From contig JAWZSP010000004.1 in assembly GCA_034401135.1 (NCBI GenBank), positions 2,232,001 to 2,296,000 on the forward strand: 64,000 bases of DNA, in the 5' to 3' direction. Under the pieces are notes generated by a model. That model ran no database searches. It was not told where the DNA came from and worked only from the letters and a program-made list of their open reading frames with translations. Each line of letters opens with the position of its first letter. Position 1 is the stretch's first letter. Source of the DNA: Volutella citrinella. Lineage: Eukaryota > Ascomycota > Sordariomycetes > Hypocreales > Nectriaceae. This document shows, piece by piece, positions 33,869-46,700 of the stretch. The position numbers and the translations under genes are program-made.

Positions 33869-35276
33869 ATGACGCTCGCGCGCCCCGTCCGGGCCCTCAT
33901 CCTAGTGGCCATTCTGATGTGGTGCATCTTTCTATGGCAACTATTCGCCCCGACCTGGGCAGTGAGCCCCGGCCACCGTTACGACAACTTCGAGCGCGAC
34001 CCCAACCTAGATCGTGAGTTGCGCAGACTTTACCCCTTATCGTGTCCATGGCCGCTTGCTAACACGTCGCCGCCCACCCGCAGCCACCGACGAGCCAAAG
34101 GGAACGTTGGTGCGTGCAGGACCAAACTACGCCACAGATGCCAACCCCAGCGATCGAATCAATGCCACTCTACTGGCTCTCGTCCGGAACGAGGAGGTGG
34201 ATGCTATGGTCATGTCGATGCAAGACCTCGAGAGGACCTGGAACAACAAGTTCAACTACCCCTGGACCTTTTTCAACGACAAGCCCTTCTCAGAGGAATT
34301 CAAGAAGAAGACGTCGGCGGCCACCAAGGCCAAGTGCAACTACGGTAGGTCCCTTGTGGCGAAACATTGGTATCGAGACCGTTGCAAAGGTGGTTTGAAA
34401 GAGGGCATGTCTTGCTGACGACGCGCGCCCGCAGAACAAATCCCCGAAGAACATTGGAACACGCCCTCGTGGATTGACGACCAGATCTATGACGAATCGA
34501 CCAAGCTGATGGAGGAGAAGGGGGTCCAGTACGCCGATCGCATCTCGTACCACAAGATGTGCCGCTGGAACAGTGGCCTCTTCTACAAGCACCCGGCCCT
34601 CAAGGACATCCGATACTACTGGCGAGTCGAGCCCAACGTCCACTTCTTCTGCGACGTCGACTACGACGTGTTCCGATACATGCACGACAACAACAAGACG
34701 TACGGCTTCACCATCAACCTCTACGACGACCCCAAGACGCTGCCGACGCTGTGGCCCGAGACGGTAAAGTTCCTCGCCGAGCACCCCGACTACATCCACG
34801 ACAAGAGCGCCATCGAGTGGGTAACCGACGACAAGCGCCGACCAACCCACAACCGCAAGGCCCAGGGCTACTCGACGTGTCACTTCTGGACAAACTTTGA
34901 GATTGCAGACATGGAGTTTTGGCGTAGCCGTGTCTATGAGGACTACTTCAACCACCTCGACCGCGCTGGCGGTTTCTTCTACGAGCGCTGGGGCGATGCC
35001 CCCGTCCACAGCATCGCTCTCGGCCTCTTCGAGGACTCGAGCAAAATCCACTGGTTCGTGCCCCCCAGACAACACGCCGTTGTCTCTCCCCCTTTCACCT
35101 CATGCTTACATGCCTCTAGGTTCCGAGACATTGGCTATCAACACATCCCCTTCTTCAACTGCCCCAACTCGCCCAAGTGCAAGGGCTGCGTCACAGGCAA
35201 GCTCACCGACGGCGAACCGTGGCTCCACCGGGACGACTGTCGACCAAACTGGTTCAAGTATGTTGGCCTCAACTAG
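33869..35276 (+). CDS. alpha-1,2-mannosyltransferase, GT15 (Kre2/Mnt1/Ktr family)
   Basis: Golgi type II membrane enzyme that adds alpha-1,2-mannose from GDP-mannose to O- and N-linked glycans. Exons 33869-34013, 34084-34344, 34435-35053 and 35120-35276 give 393 residues. Residues about 8-28 form the signal anchor (ALILVAILMWCIFLWQLF). The catalytic domain starts with INATLLALVRNEEVDAMVMS and RTWNNKFNYPWTFFNDKPFS, followed by SYHKMCRWNSGLFYKHP and YYWRVEPNVHFFCDVDYDVF. The core motif STCHFWTNFEIADMEFWRS contains the conserved Glu. GDAPVHSIAL and WFRDIGYQHIPFFNCP end the domain. The last donor was set as GTTCGT at 35054 because only this restores WFRDIGY in frame. The GT15 call is firm; which Ktr paralogue it matches is open. 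Confidence 0.94.
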
Positions 35277-35765
35277 GTCGGCGGTTCACGTTCCTATCCC
35301 GGAGACGCAAGAGGGCCGTCTCATTCCGATGCGATGACGGATGTGTGTATGTGTCCAAATGTAATGTATTCATGTAACAAAAAACGAATAGTTGGTTGAT
35401 ATGGGAGCTGCCAGAACCGACGAGCCGAAGGAAGTGTTTCTGGATCCGGCAAGGAATGATGTTGGGCTTGTTTTTTTCCGTTTTGGTCATTTTCCCCTTA
35501 CTGGCGCTGGCGGAGCAAATACCTACTTGTCAAGAATGCATTGTAGCAAGGCATAGAGGTTGGCATTTTCCGTTGCGAAGTGTTGCTTCCTCTTTGCCTT
35601 TTCTTCTTCTTCTCTTCCTGCTTTTGGCGATCATCTAGGGCATAGACAAGCATGCAAACTCGGACGGAAGCTCGAGCGAGTTAGTTCCGTTGAGACTTTG
35701 GGGAAGAAGACCGGTCCAGGTCGACAGTGTGATTGTATGTCTGTATGCGCAAATAACAACGCAAA
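35277..35765. other. convergent 3' intergenic region
   Basis: About 0.5 kb between the mannosyltransferase and WD40 gene stops. It is T-rich in places (35470-35510) and should hold both polyadenylation sites. No gene is seen. Confidence 0.55.
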
Positions 35766-36923
35766 TCAGAATGCTCCAAAGACGGTGACGATGCCCGATG
35801 TGCCGCCCACGCAGAACTGGTCGCCCCAGCCGTCCTCGCGCCAGGCCATGCAGCTGATGACGTTGCTCCTGGGCTTCTCCTTTCCGTCTCGTCCCACGAC
35901 CTTCTTCTTCGGCTCGAAGCCGTGCGGCCCCCATGGCACGGCAACCTTGGCCAGCAGCCTGCCCGTGAGCATGTCCCAGGCCCAGATCCGGCCCTGGCCG
36001 CCCGGAGCGGGCTCGCCAACCATCTCGTCCCCCGCCACGACGTACTTCTCGCCGCCGCCGAGCAGGGACTGGAGACGCAGCTCCTCGTTGCGCCAGCCCG
36101 GGTCGGCGTAGGTACGTAGGCAGGCGCCTGAGTCGCGGTCCATCAGGCGCAGGCGGCTGTCGAGACTGCCGACGAGCATGGCGCGGCCGTCGCGCGTGAG
36201 GCCCAGGCTGGTGACGCTGGCGCCGATGACGTCCGTGGTGCAGCGGCCCATGCGGACATCATAGCTGCGGACGCGGCCGTCGACGCTGCCCGCGACCACC
36301 TCGGGCCCCCGCACGGCCAGGCTGGTGATGGCGTCACGCGCCTCGGTCAGCACCTGGATGGGCTTGAAGCTCGTGCTGCGCGTGTCCCAGAGGCGCACGG
36401 TTGTGTCGAAGCCGCCGCTGACAATGAGGGAGTCGCCATCGCCCGCGAAGCTGACGCTGTTGATGCGTGCGCTGTGGCCCTGCGCGTTGCCCCCGAGGCG
36501 CCGTGTCGTCGTCGCCGTGGCCACGTCCCAGAGGAAGACTGCGCGGTCGCCACCCGCAGACACGAAGCGCTCATTGTCGGCAGCCACGGCGAGGCTGAGG
36601 ACTTCGTAGCCGTGCGCCGAGTACGACTGGATGAGCCGGCCCTGTGGCACGGCGGGCTTCTGCTTGTCCTCGCCAGGCACGCTGGTGCTAGGGAAGGGGT
36701 TGTAGAGACGGATGTTCTTGTCCGCCGACCCTGTGAGGATGTACGTTCCCGGTGAGGCTGAGTATGCAACAGCATGCACCGGTCCTTTGCAGTCTTTCGG
36801 TTAGCGGGTTTACCAAAGGGAGCAAACTGTCCTCAGCGCTCGTGTGGTTGAAAGCGGCGCGACTAGACTGGACTTACCTGTTGCGCCCAGCAGGTGGGCG
36901 GAAGGCTCGCTTGGAAATCCCAT
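35766..36923 (-). CDS. WDR83/Morg1-like WD40 repeat protein
   Basis: WD40 propeller related to WDR83 (Morg1), a scaffold for ERK-type MAP kinase modules that is also found with spliceosomes. Exons on the minus strand: 36923-36878 and 36784-35766, giving 354 residues, close to the family's roughly 315-330 plus small insertions. Repeats visible in order include GPVHAVAYSASPGTYILTGS with NIRLYNP, GYEVLSLAVAADNERFVSAG with AVFLWDV, GHSARINSVSF with GGFDTTVRLWDTRS, DAITSLAV with GRVRSYDVRMG, SVTSLGLTRDGRAMLVGSLD and GRIWAWDMLTG. The short first exon (MGFPSEPSAHLLGAT) joins in frame to GPVHAV, matching the usual Morg1 opening. Family call is good; a MAPK role in this organism is inference. Confidence 0.85.
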
Positions 36924-37840
36924 CGTGGGAATCCCTCTCGCGCATTACCCTTCAGCCATAAGAATGCAGAAGTGAGCGCTTCGAGGGGGCTTTCAACGGA
37001 GCTTTTGAAGCCAGAGTTGGGGTTGAGGGTTTGAATGGACGATGAATGAAGTCTTTGGCTGAGAGAAGCCAATTGTCGTTGAAACGGGTCCCAAAGTGGT
37101 CTAGCGCGTCTGGTGGCTAAGTACTACGACAGTAGCAGGTATAAGTGACCCAGACATGATGAAACACCAATATCTAGGTGGACAACAGGCGTAAACTCGT
37201 CCACAGCAGGGAACTGGCTCTGTATTCATGCATGGGCTTTTGAAGTCATTGAATTGGTTTAGAAATGTGCCCGGTCAAGTTGAAGGTGCTGAGATGTGTC
37301 TCCCAAGCTTTCATTGAGGCTTTCATATGCCCATCACAGAGACACATCAGATGCAAGTCATTTTGGGGTCAAGGTTCCGAGAAATCGTCTCGAACCGACT
37401 TCGTATTCCTTAGAGTCTCGTTGGGGCCTTCTGCGCGCGTCATCGTTATCCATGACACATGATCCACGTTCGTGATGCCGCGCTATAGCCCTGCCAACCT
37501 CCGTATCAACCCAGTGTGCTAATAGTACAGTTGCGAAAGCCAAAACAGCTCGCATTAATGCATGTATACCCATCGCGTACGCCAGTTAAGGGGCTTGGTT
37601 CATCCCAATCCGAAATAACGCCGGTTGTGTGTCTCTTGGTCCTCCCATCTCCAATGCCAACGCCAGAAAGCGCTAAACAAGAAGATCTCTTCACAGACAA
37701 CAAAAAGGAAGAAAGACAAAAGAAAGAGAGGGAAAGCCTCGTAAGGCCACCAAAGAGTAGGAAAAGGGGGAAAAGGAGAAGGAGGTGGTGACATTGCCTG
37801 GTCACATACATGGATGTGCCAAGACAAGAGTGGTTTGTAA
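36924..37840. other. intergenic region between the transcription factor 3' end and the WD40 gene 5' end
   Basis: About 0.9 kb, both neighbours on the minus strand. An A/G-rich tract at 37680-37790 (CT-rich on the transcribed strand) lies in the likely 3' UTR of the transcription factor gene. No gene was recognised. Confidence 0.5.
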
Positions 37841-40777
37841 TTAAAGCAATGTCGAGTAGATGTTGTCCATTTCTCTCGGGTAGAGCATCTCCATCGGCTG
37901 AATGACCTGCCATCGGAGGCTCTTCTCGTCCTCGCGGCCCTCGTTGTTAAACACAACGCGGTAGCCCTCCACGGGACTTGCTGGCTGCGTCCCGCGGTCT
38001 CGAATCCGCAGGAGCATCGCCAGGCGACCGTCGATGGCTTCGCTGAGAGACCGAACATCGTCCCAGACAGAAGTCATCGAATCAACCACGCCCTGGACAA
38101 CCTGTGCCGTCTCGATGACGTCTCCTAGATGAGACAGTCGCCCGCTAGCAGTGACGACATCAATTGATTCAGCAGCAACCATCACTAGGACGGGAGGCGG
38201 GGCGCTGACAATGTTCTGCGCGCCTCTGTGGAGCCTGATGACGGACTTGATCAGGTCAAGGACGTGTGCAGCATGCTCGAGGCATCTCTGCACTTGGATG
38301 GAGGTGGTCTGTGGAGATGATCGCCCAGCCGAAACGCTGTGGCGGCTCAGTTTGATCATCGCGTGGTGATAGAGCAAATGCATTGTCAGGAAGGGCCCAA
38401 GCTCTCCGCCCAACGCGGCCGACTCGAGATTGGATGCCGTAACAGTCAGCCTTGATGGCAATGACTGGTGCCATTCTTGGATCCGAGACAAGATCCTCTG
38501 CGATGGCCCCGAGTCTGTCTCGAGCAACGTTGTGCGTCGGGCCATTCGATAGATGCGAGCAACATCATTGGACCAGATGTTTGCCATCTCAACCAAGAAA
38601 GCAGCGATGCCCAAGTCTTTCTCGTTTGCGGAAGAGATTGAGCTGTAGGGGTTGAACATGGGTGCTGAACCCTCGCATTCGCGCTCGAAGCTGTGAACAT
38701 CGGTCGGGAGGCGGATAAATATGTCCTCGGGGTTCAGAAGCGCCAGGCGCCTGGGGAAGTGGCCGTCAAGACGCTCCAGCAAGAACAGAGACCAAAAGGT
38801 TCTTCTCCTAGCCTCTCTGTACCCAGCTTGGCTCATTCCCAGGGGGTAGCTTGTAAAATGGGATTCGACCGAGTCCTCCAGCTCGACGTTGAGTTCGAGG
38901 CATGCCGAGGTTGCAATGGCGGCAGAGAGGATCTCGTTTGCCTCCGAGATCCGTGATATCGAATAGTAGTAGAGAGACAACAGTATTCTGCTCTGTACCA
39001 GCTGGAGACAGCTAGTCGTCGTGATCCTCTGGGCGTAGTGGGCCACTTGAGCATACTCGTAGGCAATATGCTTTGAACCTCCAGAGAAAGCAACGCCAAC
39101 AGCGAGAATGCTGTATAGAAGCATCAAATCTTCTGGCGTCTTTCGAGTATTGGGGTTAGCGATCCAAGATTTGAAAGTCATTTCAGGGACAAGTCGTAGT
39201 ATCATCGTGCTGTCAAGGTGTGCAAAGAAGTGAGATACGACGGTACGAATAGACTGAGGGTCGGACAGGGATGGGTCCGTTCTCCAGGCACGATTGAGTA
39301 TTTCTTCCGAGATTCGAGGCATCTCGACTGGCTGCCTGTGGCTGTGGCTGGACAGCTGCGATCTAGTCAACTCCATCGCCGATGCCGAGGCAGAAGGGTC
39401 CCCTGTGGGCACATAGTTGTCGTATCCAACTTTGAGCCTCTTGTGGGAGCTGGCATCAGGAGAGTTCGGGTTCATCGTTGTCCTCGGCGACACAGGCGAG
39501 CTCGTCTGGCTCTCCACGGGATGCATCTCAGTAGACCGCGATGGCCCATCCAACTTGCGCATGTCGTCAAGTTCGGCCGGGGGTGTAGATGGTGAGGTAT
39601 TGTGACCCCCTCTAGGACTGGCAAGACAGTTTGTTAGCAAACGACGAATGGCCCCTTGCGAAGGGGGGCCGGGGGAGACCTACGCATTCTTGAATTTGCA
39701 AATGCGACCAAACTTTTCGCATTGAACACAGCGCGGATAATCGGGATCGCACTTGATCTTCTTCTCTCGGCAAGTGACGCAGGCGATGGCAAGGCGCTTT
39801 CGAGGCTTTCCAGCCTTTGTGACTCCCCAGTGTGCGTTGACAGCCTCACCGTCGATGACTGTCTTGCAGTGACTGCCATCATCGTAGAAATAGCACATTC
39901 CCTCACCCGGTACCTCCGCCGCTCGTACGAATCTGGGCAGGAAGTGGGTTCCCGTCCAAATCTTTGGGCCTAGCCCGTCCTTTGATGGCATTCCTTCGGA
40001 AACGATGGTGCTGGTGGGTGTCGGTGGTTGGTTGGCATGGCCATGGGCCGACCTCTGCTCCGAGTAGCCTCCCGTGGCTTGACGGTCTTTCGATCCCTGG
40101 AAGTGCATTGCGTACTGATCATGGGGCGATCGGAAGGAAGGATCTCGAGATCCCAGTGAGTAATCGTGTCGGGGGGCATCGTATTGCAAGGCCCATTTTC
40201 CAGCCTGCAGTTCAGCGCGGGAATCCGGCGACGCATGCTCGCCTTCACGGAAACGAGGCGACTCTGGGCCCGAGAAGGGCCTGGCCAGCGAGTGAAGCGG
40301 TGGCCGTTCCGGCTCATAGGTGCTCCGAGATTGTGATACAGGAGGTGACAACGTCTGCGAGAAGTAAGAGCCCTGATGCTGTCGGTCGCCCGAAGGCAGA
40401 CGGGGTCGTTCCATCGGCGAAGCGGCGCTGTACGATCCGGGGCGGTCCGAAGCTGGCGACTGCAATGGTCTTACAGGCGCCGGTGGCCCAAAGAGGCTGC
40501 TCAGAGATGGCAGTTGCTGTCTAGGCGTCGCCTGGGTAGCAGAGCCCGGCCGACTGTGTCCTTCATCGGCGCTCTGGTCCGCAGACGACATGCCGGCTGT
40601 CATGGGCTTCTCATAGTGGGACATGGGAGAAGTGGGCGCTGGTGAGATCCAGTTTCGGTCCGCAGAGTGTGAGGAGGAACTAGATGAGTACGACGAGGCC
40701 CCAGGGCTCACCAGTTCCGGCGGGGTATCTGGGTGAACCAAACGCGTGCGAGACTCGAGAGCAGGTAGGATCCCCAT
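37841..40777 (-). CDS. Zn2Cys6 transcription factor with fungal-specific regulatory domain
   Basis: Nuclear DNA-binding regulator. Exons on the minus strand: 40777-39684 and 39617-37841, giving 956 residues. The zinc cluster is at residues 333-360 with spacing CX2CX6CX6CX2CX6C (CVTCREKKIKCDPDYP, then RCVQCEKFGRICKF), unusually far from the N-terminus. Just before it is a conserved-looking block (THFLPRFVRAAEVPGEG, CYFYDDGSHCKTVIDGEAV, NAHWGVTKAGKPRKR) that is not part of a standard cluster. The first 290 residues are Ser/Pro/Gln-rich and disordered. The fungal-specific regulatory domain spans about 480-800 (VVSHFFAHLDSTMILRLVPE, YYYSISRISEANEILSAAIA, RRRTFWSLFLLERLDG). An open extension upstream to 40954 exists, but the Met at 40777 is preferred. 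A morphogenetic role is possible but not shown. Confidence 0.9.
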
Positions 40778-43700
40778 TGAGAAAGTTACTCGATGTAGCT
40801 CGAGTAGCAGCAGCGGTGCATAATTAGGATGTGAGAGGTTCGTCTTGGTGGTATTGTATGTTGTTGAGCACCCAGTCCTGTCGAGCAGCGGGAGAGGTGG
40901 ATAGATATCTTCCCTGGGGGGTGGGAGGGGAGGGAAGTGTATCGCACGAGGCAAGCGTCACAACTGGCTGGGGCAATCGCGCCAAGCAAGGCCACAATGG
41001 GGACACGGCAACACCCTGTTTTGGGTACGGAGACAGTCGAGACCAGGAACAGGCTGGTTGAGCAGCGGGAGGGGGGGATATGTGCCAATCTTAACAAGAC
41101 CCAGACTGTCGGGAGGGTTGGGCGAGTCGAGCAGACTGGGTTAGGGGGGGTGACTGTCTCGGTTATGGGCTGTCGAGTGACTTACAGCTGGATAGGGACC
41201 CAGAACACGAGCGAGGCAGGAAGTGGAACGAGAAAGGAAGGAGTTCGAGGGCGCAGGATGGGGGAGCTAACGAAATACCGAGCTGCGGGTTGGCATGGAC
41301 ATGGTGCAAAATGGCTGAAGCACAGGCGGGCTGGAGATGGGCAGACCCTCCTACCAACTGGGCACCTCAATGATACACCGTGGTCAAGGTACCCGTCCGC
41401 GTACATAGGCCCTACGGAGCAGGTAGGTACGGAATAAGCAGAGGGAGGGACGGAGGGGAGATGCACTGGCTCGAGCTGGCCTTGGCTCGGTAGATTTGCG
41501 AGACGACGGACCGAACGAGGCCAACGAGACCATGCTGCCATGCCCCTCTACGGGCTCGCTCGAATCCTGGATGCTTCTGAGGTGGTGCCGTCACCCACAC
41601 GTGTGGTGCGGTACGCATCTGTGGCCTTATTTGCATGGAATGGGATGAGATGGATGGACTGGATGACTTGCGGACGCTAGTGCAGGCGTCGAGCGATCCC
41701 AAGTCGCTGGGCATCGGCACCAACGGCATGGCGGCTACCAGATGGCGTGGGCGCCAACGCAACGGTGCTTTCGGTCCCAAGTGTGGTTCAAGTTGTTCAA
41801 CCTGAGCTTGATGGGGATCCTTGACAGGCATGGTGGCGGTTGGATAGCCGGGAGCCGGGGGACGGGGCCGGGTGGGTGTGGCCTGTACGAAGTAGAGGGG
41901 TGTGTCGCATGAACTGACGATGGATGTAGCGAGCGGTGCGTGAGCGGTGGACGGTTCAGCACCTGAAGAAGCCGCACGGGCGAGGCAGCCACCATTGCCC
42001 GGGAGTGAAGGGTGGAGATGGAGCCTTGTCTGCCCGGCAGGGGGGCGGTTCTTTGCGTCAGCCAGATCCCTGATCCAGATTAGGGGACGGGAAGCCAGCA
42101 TAAGAGAATGGGGCGTGGCAATGAGCATCCGTGCCATGATGGCAAGCTCTAGCCTCGACTTGTTAAGTCAAAGACTCAAAGGGTCGTATGAAGCTAGCAG
42201 GCAGGGGGCAGGCAGGCCCAGTTCTTCCGAGTCAATCTGAGGAACGGATTCGGCTAACCTGTCCAAGTGGGAGCGCTAATTCGACAAAATCAAGCAACAA
42301 TGCCACTCTGTGGAGAGTGACATGAGTCGATATCAGAGAGCTGGACCCGCTGGGCGGGGAGGAGAAATGACCATCAAAGAACGCTGCCCTTATTGTGCAA
42401 CCCGCAAACCCGGCAGAGAGACCCGTTCCCTTGCCTGGTCAAGTTGGAGAAATCGTCAGTTTCTGTGTTGGCTGCTTTACATGGGAACCACCCATGGTCG
42501 AGGAGCTTGCGGACGCGAGCACAGAAGTGGCAAGGGGGGCGTGGTGGTGTCGTTTGTACAATCGCGCTACGCGTGCTCCCAGCGAACAAGGCCTGGTGTG
42601 TGTACGTACCTATTTTCGCACCATACGTACTCCTCCGTACCATAAGAGCATTAGCCAAGAGGCTTGTCAAGCCTGTCAAAGCCATCCCACTGATCCAGAG
42701 GGAACCCGCGGGCGCCATGCATGTACCGGCAGGCATTGGCGGATCGGGCAGCATAGACAGCGTGCAGCGGGAGTTGCGCGGGGTCGCACCGTTCAGTATC
42801 ACCAGCGAACGGAGCTCGAGTCCCTCGACACACACACCATGGCATGTCGCGGCGCGCACGGATGAGGTTGAAAGTAGAGAGAGCTCCAGAAGGATGCGAC
42901 CAATACCGGTAGCAAGCGGGCAGCACTTGCTGCAGGGTCAAGGGAAATACCGGTAGGCTTCAAGTGTGTGCTGGTACGCAGCCTGGTCTCCATAAACGCC
43001 GCAGAACACAGCTGGCGCTTCTACACCGCGCCCTTCAACTCAGAATCGACTGACGGGTAGCACAGCCACTCCATGGACTGAAGAGAGGACCCAAATTTTT
43101 CGGACATCGGGCTAACCAAAGCGTCGGCACTAGGGAAGGCGACGGCAAAAAACAAAGCCACCCCTGTACCTAACCCTTGTTCCTCACGGCTGCGCTAGAA
43201 GCCACCGTCGCGAATAGCTCCCAGTCCCCTGGAATCGCGGGATGATGACTTGACAAGATGGTAGCCAGTGGACCACCATCAGCTCAGAACACGTCCTGAT
43301 CAGCAAACAAACGACCTTATCCATGATGCTGAGGCTTTGCCCGCCAACCCCGAGACAGTTGATCTCGGGCCTCGGCCAATGACGCACCCTGCCTTCACAT
43401 TTGGCGGAGACGGTGCCAAGATCCTCGTCTTTCTGTACCGCCTGCAAATTATGGCAAGACGCTAGAAGCATCGTGCGAAGAAGCTGATCACACAGGCAAG
43501 GCAGCCATGGCATTGCCATGTAGGTAACTGCCTTATCGCGTTAATCGACTGCCGGTCAGAGTTTGTGAGGGTATCTCAGGTGAGGGAATACCAAGTAGCG
43601 GTGGCGCCATCCCGCGCATTGTGGATTCTGGTGGCCTTCATGCGCGCAGCTAAGGCATGGTAAAGTAGCTGGTAATTTACTTGCAGGGCAGAATCCAAGG

Positions 43701-46700
43701 GTCTCGACAACTAGAGATTCGCCCATGTTGATGTGGGGAGTTGACGACGTCAACTGGAGTTGTTTTCGGGCTTAGCCAGTTACCCGATTGTTTGTAAGGA
43801 GATGGCTATCGGCCTTGGGATTCCTGTGTAGCGGGGCAGGTGGCTGTCATGTGCATGCGTTGCTACTGTGTGATTTCAGCACCTCGTAGTTGTATAACGA
43901 TGCTGTCAATGGTAACTGACAAGCTGGCTTTCTGCATGAGTGCATGAGGCAATCAGGGACAGAGCCAACCGGCGACGCTGATACCGCTGCCGCAAAAATT
44001 GGGGCGCCATGGCAGGGCCTCCCACAGAGTACCGTAGCGCCCAACGAATGGGCAGAGGTGGCGGCCGAGCCCTGCATAGGCAGGAGCTTGGATGATTTCA
44101 CGGTCTCCCGAATTTGGCGGGCTGCATCGCACTACCACCATGAAGGATGAACTGGCAAGACATTCTAGGAGTTGGGGTAGCAAGGGTGCTGGCTTGGGTG
44201 CGTTGCATGGCAAGGATGCCGTATCGCCGTATCGCACTTCTCGGGGAGGCCGCCGTGTAACGTGGGAAAAGTTATGTAGGTGTTCGTTCATATACCGGGC
44301 ACACATTGCAGCAGTAGTAAGGGGCTGCTTACATCCTGTTGGTTCTCGTCGAAGCTCGGCCGCACTTGACACACGCCCGCGGTATGAGGCCGCGGTGTCG
44401 GTGCACTGACTCCTCAGCCGATGCCGATCCCTCAAGCGGGCTGGGTTGGATTTCGCATTGGTGAAGATTGGTCTTCCCAGGTCGCATCGACAAGACCGCG
44501 GGGATTACTTGCTTTTCCCGCATTGCCGGCCGTCTTCCAGATATGAGCCAGGGCCTACTGGCATGACGTCTTGGCTGTCCAGAGGTACTGGACCAAAGCG
44601 GAATGGCCTGGCACTATCGTTAGGCTCGTCGCGGCACTCGTATGATCTCGGACCCGCTATCTTTGACCAGCACCGCCATGACCATCTGGGGCGACAGGCA
44701 AGGAACCTGAAGAGAGGATGACACACTGACACACTCTGCCAGTGCCAGCGGCGGGAGTTTGGGGTTGACGACGGGCCGGCCGAAACGCTCGGGCAGGTAG
44801 GGAGCAGAAGGGCTCTCCGGAAGCGTCTGGGCTCGTTGGGTGAAGCATTGGTATCATCGGCTAGCCGCTGGGCCACATGCCACGGAGCAGCAAGTGGCAC
44901 GTAGCCTCACTCGGCCAGCCCTTGTCGGACAACTCTCGTACCATGAGTGGGCTGGCACCAATACAGCCTGCTGCAAGTGAGGCGGTCGTCCTGGTGGGGT
45001 TTCCACTCGTCGCTGTTGGGTTGTTCTTCGGGGACCAGTTGGTCTTGATATCTACCAAGGTGGGTAGGAGAGACGGAAGGTCTGGAGGTCGGCCGGCACC
45101 TTGCTAGGCGAGTTCGGCAGGAGATGGTACCGACTCGACCGACCAACTGCGCCTCCTTCCCTCTCCGACAAACAGGAAGCCGCGCCACCCCTCATTGCCA
45201 CTGGGCCGTCTACAAGACTATTGCACAACTTTTGCTGCTACTACTGACAGTAGCGTCATGCTAGCATCGTCCATTATTTCATGTTCTCGCTGACCGAGAG
45301 GATACCATCCGCCAGCCTGTAGCCTAGCTCACTTGCTATAGAGCCACCGGTGCGCGCTGGTGTAAAGCGTAGTCGCGTTGTGTAATTGGCGGGTAAGGTG
45401 CAGCTGCACTTCGGTATTAATTGAAGAGGGACCTGGACGCGTACGGGGAGAAGTTCAGGTGGTACCTGCCTGACCCGGGACACCGAATGGCCGTGGGCCA
45501 AGAGGAGGTGGCGCCTGCCACTTGCTTCATTGTAGGCGCGGCGCTCCCTTCTGTTGGGTTACCTGCAACTTGCAATAGCAGGCACGGCGCAGGTAAGAGT
45601 GTTAGGGCTCTGCCCCCCACCCCCAGGTACCGTGCTACTACACGGGTGTACTCATTACCATGCTCAATGCTACACTAGGAGCCAGGTACCATTGGGGGCA
45701 AAGGCAGGCCTCTCGTGGTGGATAAGGGCAGGGACGTACGATTGATTGCAGGCATTCAGGCGGGGACACTCGTTTTATTGCTCGTCATCATGCCTCTCGT
45801 CCCCTCGGTTAGACAATGTGAGTCGAACCTCAACTTATTCCTGAATGCGAATCATGCCCAGCTTTATTAGGTGCATCCTTTTATTTCGCAGTTGACCAAC
45901 CAAAATTTAAGTGGCTAGCGAACGATTCTGGCCTTCACGTGTCTCACCAGAGCTGCTGGCCAAAGACGCCAAACATGTCCCATTGACGAGGATCCCTTGT
46001 TGGCCGGTCACCGGCGTTAGGCGTCTATTTCCCTTGTCCAGTCCACATCTCTACCTATCCTAGAACATCTCCACAGTCACAGGGGAGTAGTAAGACGACT
46101 TGTTCAATGGGATGGCGTGCACTTCTGCCAGTGAGCCCTCCCCAGATACTAATGCGTGCAGTAGAGGCATGATCTCGGCTCCCGCCAGGGTGGCCGAATT
46201 GACAGGTCACTACAGGGGTGCAGAGTGACAAGATCGCTCATGGAGATTTGCCAAATATGACCTGACAGAAAATCGCCGGCGTCCACAAAAGCAGTTACAC
46301 TTACATTGATTCCGGAACGGGCGCCCAAGGCTCCCCAGCATGGCGTGTTATTAGCAAGCAAGTAAGCCGGGCGTCAAGCGCTTCCTCAGGCCACTGGCTC
46401 ACCACTGCCGCAGACGTGATCAGATTGAGGTTGGGGGTGGCGGCTCAGATGGCCATCATCTGTCAATCGGAGGGTTGTCTTGACATGTTTACCCCGGATC
46501 CACCATTATGCCGCCCGCCGGTGCGCGGATCTAGCATGGCACAGCTTTCGGCTTCCTCATCAAGCTTCATCTCCGACCCTGGTCGGCCAGTGCGCTAGGA
46601 TTGCAAGCTGGCTTCGCTCGGCCGAATCCCCCCGGACGCTTCTAGCCGGCCGTCTCCCGAGCATCTCCCCTCAAGCCACAGCCCCAGCGACACGTGAAGT

